From positions 1,116,001 to 1,180,000 of the forward strand of contig NC_018000.1 of the NCBI RefSeq assembly GCF_000265205.3: 64,000 bases of DNA, in the 5' to 3' direction. The DNA is from Sinorhizobium fredii USDA 257. Its GTDB lineage: Bacteria; Pseudomonadota; Alphaproteobacteria; Rhizobiales; Rhizobiaceae. This document shows, piece after piece, positions 62,342 to 64,000 of the stretch. Position 1 is the stretch's first letter, and the number at the start of each line of letters is the position of its first letter. The position numbers were made by a program, and so were the translations under genes. The notes under the pieces were generated by a model. The model searched no databases, had not been told where the DNA came from, and saw only the letters and a program-made list of their open reading frames with translations.

Positions 62342-63454
62342 TCACTCCAGCCGACGGCGGAAGAGCCAAGCGGCCGATGAAAGCGTCACGACGGCAATCA
62401 GGCACAGCGGCAGCGTCTGATGTACGACTTCGGCGAGCGGGATGTCCTTGAGGAAGACGCCCTTCACGATCACCAGAAAATAGCGCAGCGGGTTGATCAG
62501 CGTCACCGGCTGCAGCCAGCTTGGCATGTTCTCGATCGGCGTCGCGAAACCGGAAAGCAGCATGGCGGGCACCATGAACAGGAAGGCCCCGAGGATCGCC
62601 TGCTGCTGGGTCATCGATAGCGCCGAGATGAACAGGCCGAGCCCGACCACCGCGGCGAGATAGAAGATGGCGCTGCCGTAGAGCAGGAAGAGCGAACCGC
62701 GGAGCGGCACGCCGAAGATGAAGACGGCGGCAAGAATATAGATCGTGATGTGGAAGAGCCCGATCATCATCGGCGGGATGAGCTTGCCGATGAGGATTTC
62801 GTGCGTACGCAACGGCGAGACGATGAGCTGGTCGAAAGTGCCGAGCTCCCGCTCGCGCGCAACCGACAGCGCCGTGACAATCAGCCCGATCAACAGAGCG
62901 ATGCTCGCCACCAGGTTCGGCACCATGAACCATTGATAGGTGAGATTGGGATTGAACCAGTTGCGGGCCTCGACCCTAATCGCCTCGGAGGCGGCGCGCT
63001 CGCCGGCCGGTGTTTCGGCTGCGAGCATACCGACGATTCGCCCCAGATAGCCGGAGACGATTTGCGAGGCGTTGGAGCGCCGTCCGTCCAAAATCATCTG
63101 CACCTCGGCGGGTCTTCCCGCCTCGATGTCGCGGGAGAAGGTAGGACCGATTTCGACGGCCGCCAGCACATGCTGGTTGTCGATGGCGACCCGGATTTCA
63201 GAGGGGCTGTTGGCGTGGCGGATCGAGCGAAAGGTCGGCGACCCACCGATTTGCTGCACAAGCTCCTGGCTCCAGTGCCCGTTGTCGCGATCCAACACCA
63301 TCAGGTCGACGTTGTTCACCTCCAGCGTCGCCGCATAGGAGAAGACGAGCAACTGGACGATCGGCGGGCCGATCAGGACGGTGCGACCCTTCGGATCCCG
63401 CAGCACGGCAAGAAGTTCCTTGACGATCAGCGCCTTCAGTCGACCCCACCACAT
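62342..63454 (-). CDS. ABC-2 type transporter permease (YhhJ-like)
   Basis: 370 residues. An N-terminal helix after MWWGRLKALIVKELLAVLRD is followed by a large extracytoplasmic domain and five or six helices of the ABC-2 membrane fold (from about residue 175). SVARERELGTFDQLIVSPLR is the typical amphipathic loop. The ATG at 63454 follows AAAGAGG and starts 1 base after the stop of the previous permease. With the partial gene beyond it and an ATPase off the window, it should form an export pump for drugs or peptides (YhiI-YhiH-YhhJ type). Confidence 0.88.
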   Translation of the reverse strand: MWWGRLKALIVKELLAVLRDPKGRTVLIGPPIVQLLVFSYAATLEVNNVDLMVLDRDNGHWSQELVQQIGGSPTFRSIRHANSPSEIRVAIDNQHVLAAVEIGPTFSRDIEAGRPAEVQMILDGRRSNASQIVSGYLGRIVGMLAAETPAGERAASEAIRVEARNWFNPNLTYQWFMVPNLVASIALLIGLIVTALSVARERELGTFDQLIVSPLRTHEILIGKLIPPMMIGLFHITIYILAAVFIFGVPLRGSLFLLYGSAIFYLAAVVGLGLFISALSMTQQQAILGAFLFMVPAMLLSGFATPIENMPSWLQPVTLINPLRYFLVIVKGVFLKDIPLAEVVHQTLPLCLIAVVTLSSAAWLFRRRLE

Positions 63455-63455
63455 T

Positions 63456-64000
63456 TTACCCGATCCTCTTTCTGGTACTGCGCGCAGCCAGCGCGAAGAA
63501 AACGCAGCCAATCAGGAACATCACCGCAATTGCGCGGGCGAACACCGGCCAGATATCTCCGGCGAGAAACACCGTCTGCAGGCTGGGGATGAGATAGCGC
63601 GCCGGGACGATATAGGTGATCCACTGGATGACGGTCGGCATAGAGTTGATCTCGAAGAGGAAACCGGACAGCAGGAAGGCGGGCAGGAAGGCCGAAATCA
63701 ACGCGAGCTGCGAGGCGAGAAACTGATTCTTGGTGGCAGCCGAAATCAGCAGGCCTTGCCCGAGTGCCGGCATCAGGAACGTTGCCGAGAGCGCATAAAG
63801 CGCGAGTACCGAGCCGCGGAACGGCACGCCGAACAGGAAGACGGCGAGAAGCACGCAGAGCGTCATCGAGGCGAGGCCGAGGATGAAATAGGGAAGGAGC
63901 TTGCCGGCGAGCAGTTCGGCGGCCGAGACGGGGGTGGCCATCATCGCCTCCATCGTGCCGCGCTCCCACTCGCGAGCGACGACGAGGGAGGTCAGCAGCG
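63456..64000 (-). CDS. ABC-2 type transporter permease, 5' end beyond the window
   Basis: The gene continues past base 64000 on the minus strand. The visible C-terminal 181 residues match ABC-2 permeases: LTSLVVAREWERGTMEAMMA (the conserved loop), FLFGVPFRGSVLALYALSAT, then further helices to KRIG. It pairs with the next permease gene downstream. The ATP-binding partner is presumably upstream, outside the window. Confidence 0.88.
   Translation of the reverse strand, partial: LLTSLVVAREWERGTMEAMMATPVSAAELLAGKLLPYFILGLASMTLCVLLAVFLFGVPFRGSVLALYALSATFLMPALGQGLLISAATKNQFLASQLALISAFLPAFLLSGFLFEINSMPTVIQWITYIVPARYLIPSLQTVFLAGDIWPVFARAIAVMFLIGCVFFALAARSTRKRIG

Noticed and set aside
1..64000. CRISPR arrays, tRNA or rRNA genes
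   Set aside because: No regularly spaced repeats or tRNA/rRNA sequence patterns were recognised by eye.

Overview
The window looks like a large replicon (probably a pSymB-type megaplasmid or chromid) of a rhizobial alphaproteobacterium, most likely Sinorhizobium/Ensifer. The reasons are the high GC, the DctB/DctD pair, the Opp-type uptake operon, an MsbA-like exporter beside a class II aldolase, and a Wzx/Wzy surface-polysaccharide locus with rhizobial ExoP- and ExoF-type proteins. No tRNA, rRNA, CRISPR array or replication origin was seen. The species assignment is inference from gene content only.

Layout. 1-8.4 kb: the 3' part of an ABC exporter, a class II fructose-bisphosphate aldolase, and an oligopeptide ABC importer operon (binding protein, two permeases, double ATPase). 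8.5-21.4 kb, mostly minus strand: nucleotide-sugar genes. These are GDP-mannose dehydratase and GDP-fucose synthase, then an operon for GDP-D-glycero-D-manno-heptose (GmhA-type isomerase, fused HddC-GmhB, HddA kinase) with an SDR, a 3,5-epimerase, an oxidoreductase and a PAP2-like membrane protein. The two blocks are separated by a complete IS66-family element. 21.8-25.9 kb: a deleted IS66-family element, a LuxR-type regulator and an intact IS256-family element. 26-41 kb: the polysaccharide assembly locus (WecG-type transferase, flippase, polymerase, ExoP-like co-polymerase, ExoF/Wza-like exporter, glycosyltransferases, priming phosphotransferase), with a beta-helix protein and a GMC oxidoreductase embedded in it.

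41.8-49.2 kb is the most unusual part. A PqqD-HPr-kinase-like fusion protein and a NTP_transf_5 nucleotidyltransferase are followed by an 89-residue peptide with a twin-arginine leader and a cationic Gly/His-rich tail. Beside them is a type I secretion pair (HlyD and PrtD types) downstream of a Thr-rich beta-helix protein, which is a paralogue of the beta-helix protein in the polysaccharide locus.

49.4-55.6 kb: an ISAs1-family remnant, a second LuxR-type regulator with a degenerate receiver domain, a phosphomannomutase, and a mannose-1-phosphate guanylyltransferase fused to an AGE-type epimerase/isomerase domain. These supply GDP-mannose to the upstream genes. 55.6-60.4 kb: dctD and dctB, which an IS110-family element with a frameshifted transposase separates at their junction. 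60.5-64 kb: a VOC-family dioxygenase, a carboxylesterase-like hydrolase, and two ABC-2 permeases, one of which runs off the window.

Together the genes make mannose-, fucose- and probably heptose-type GDP sugars, assemble a Wzy-dependent polysaccharide, and export proteins that may act on it. Insertion elements have reshaped the region repeatedly. Three are delimited by exact 8-bp target duplications that can be read in the sequence.
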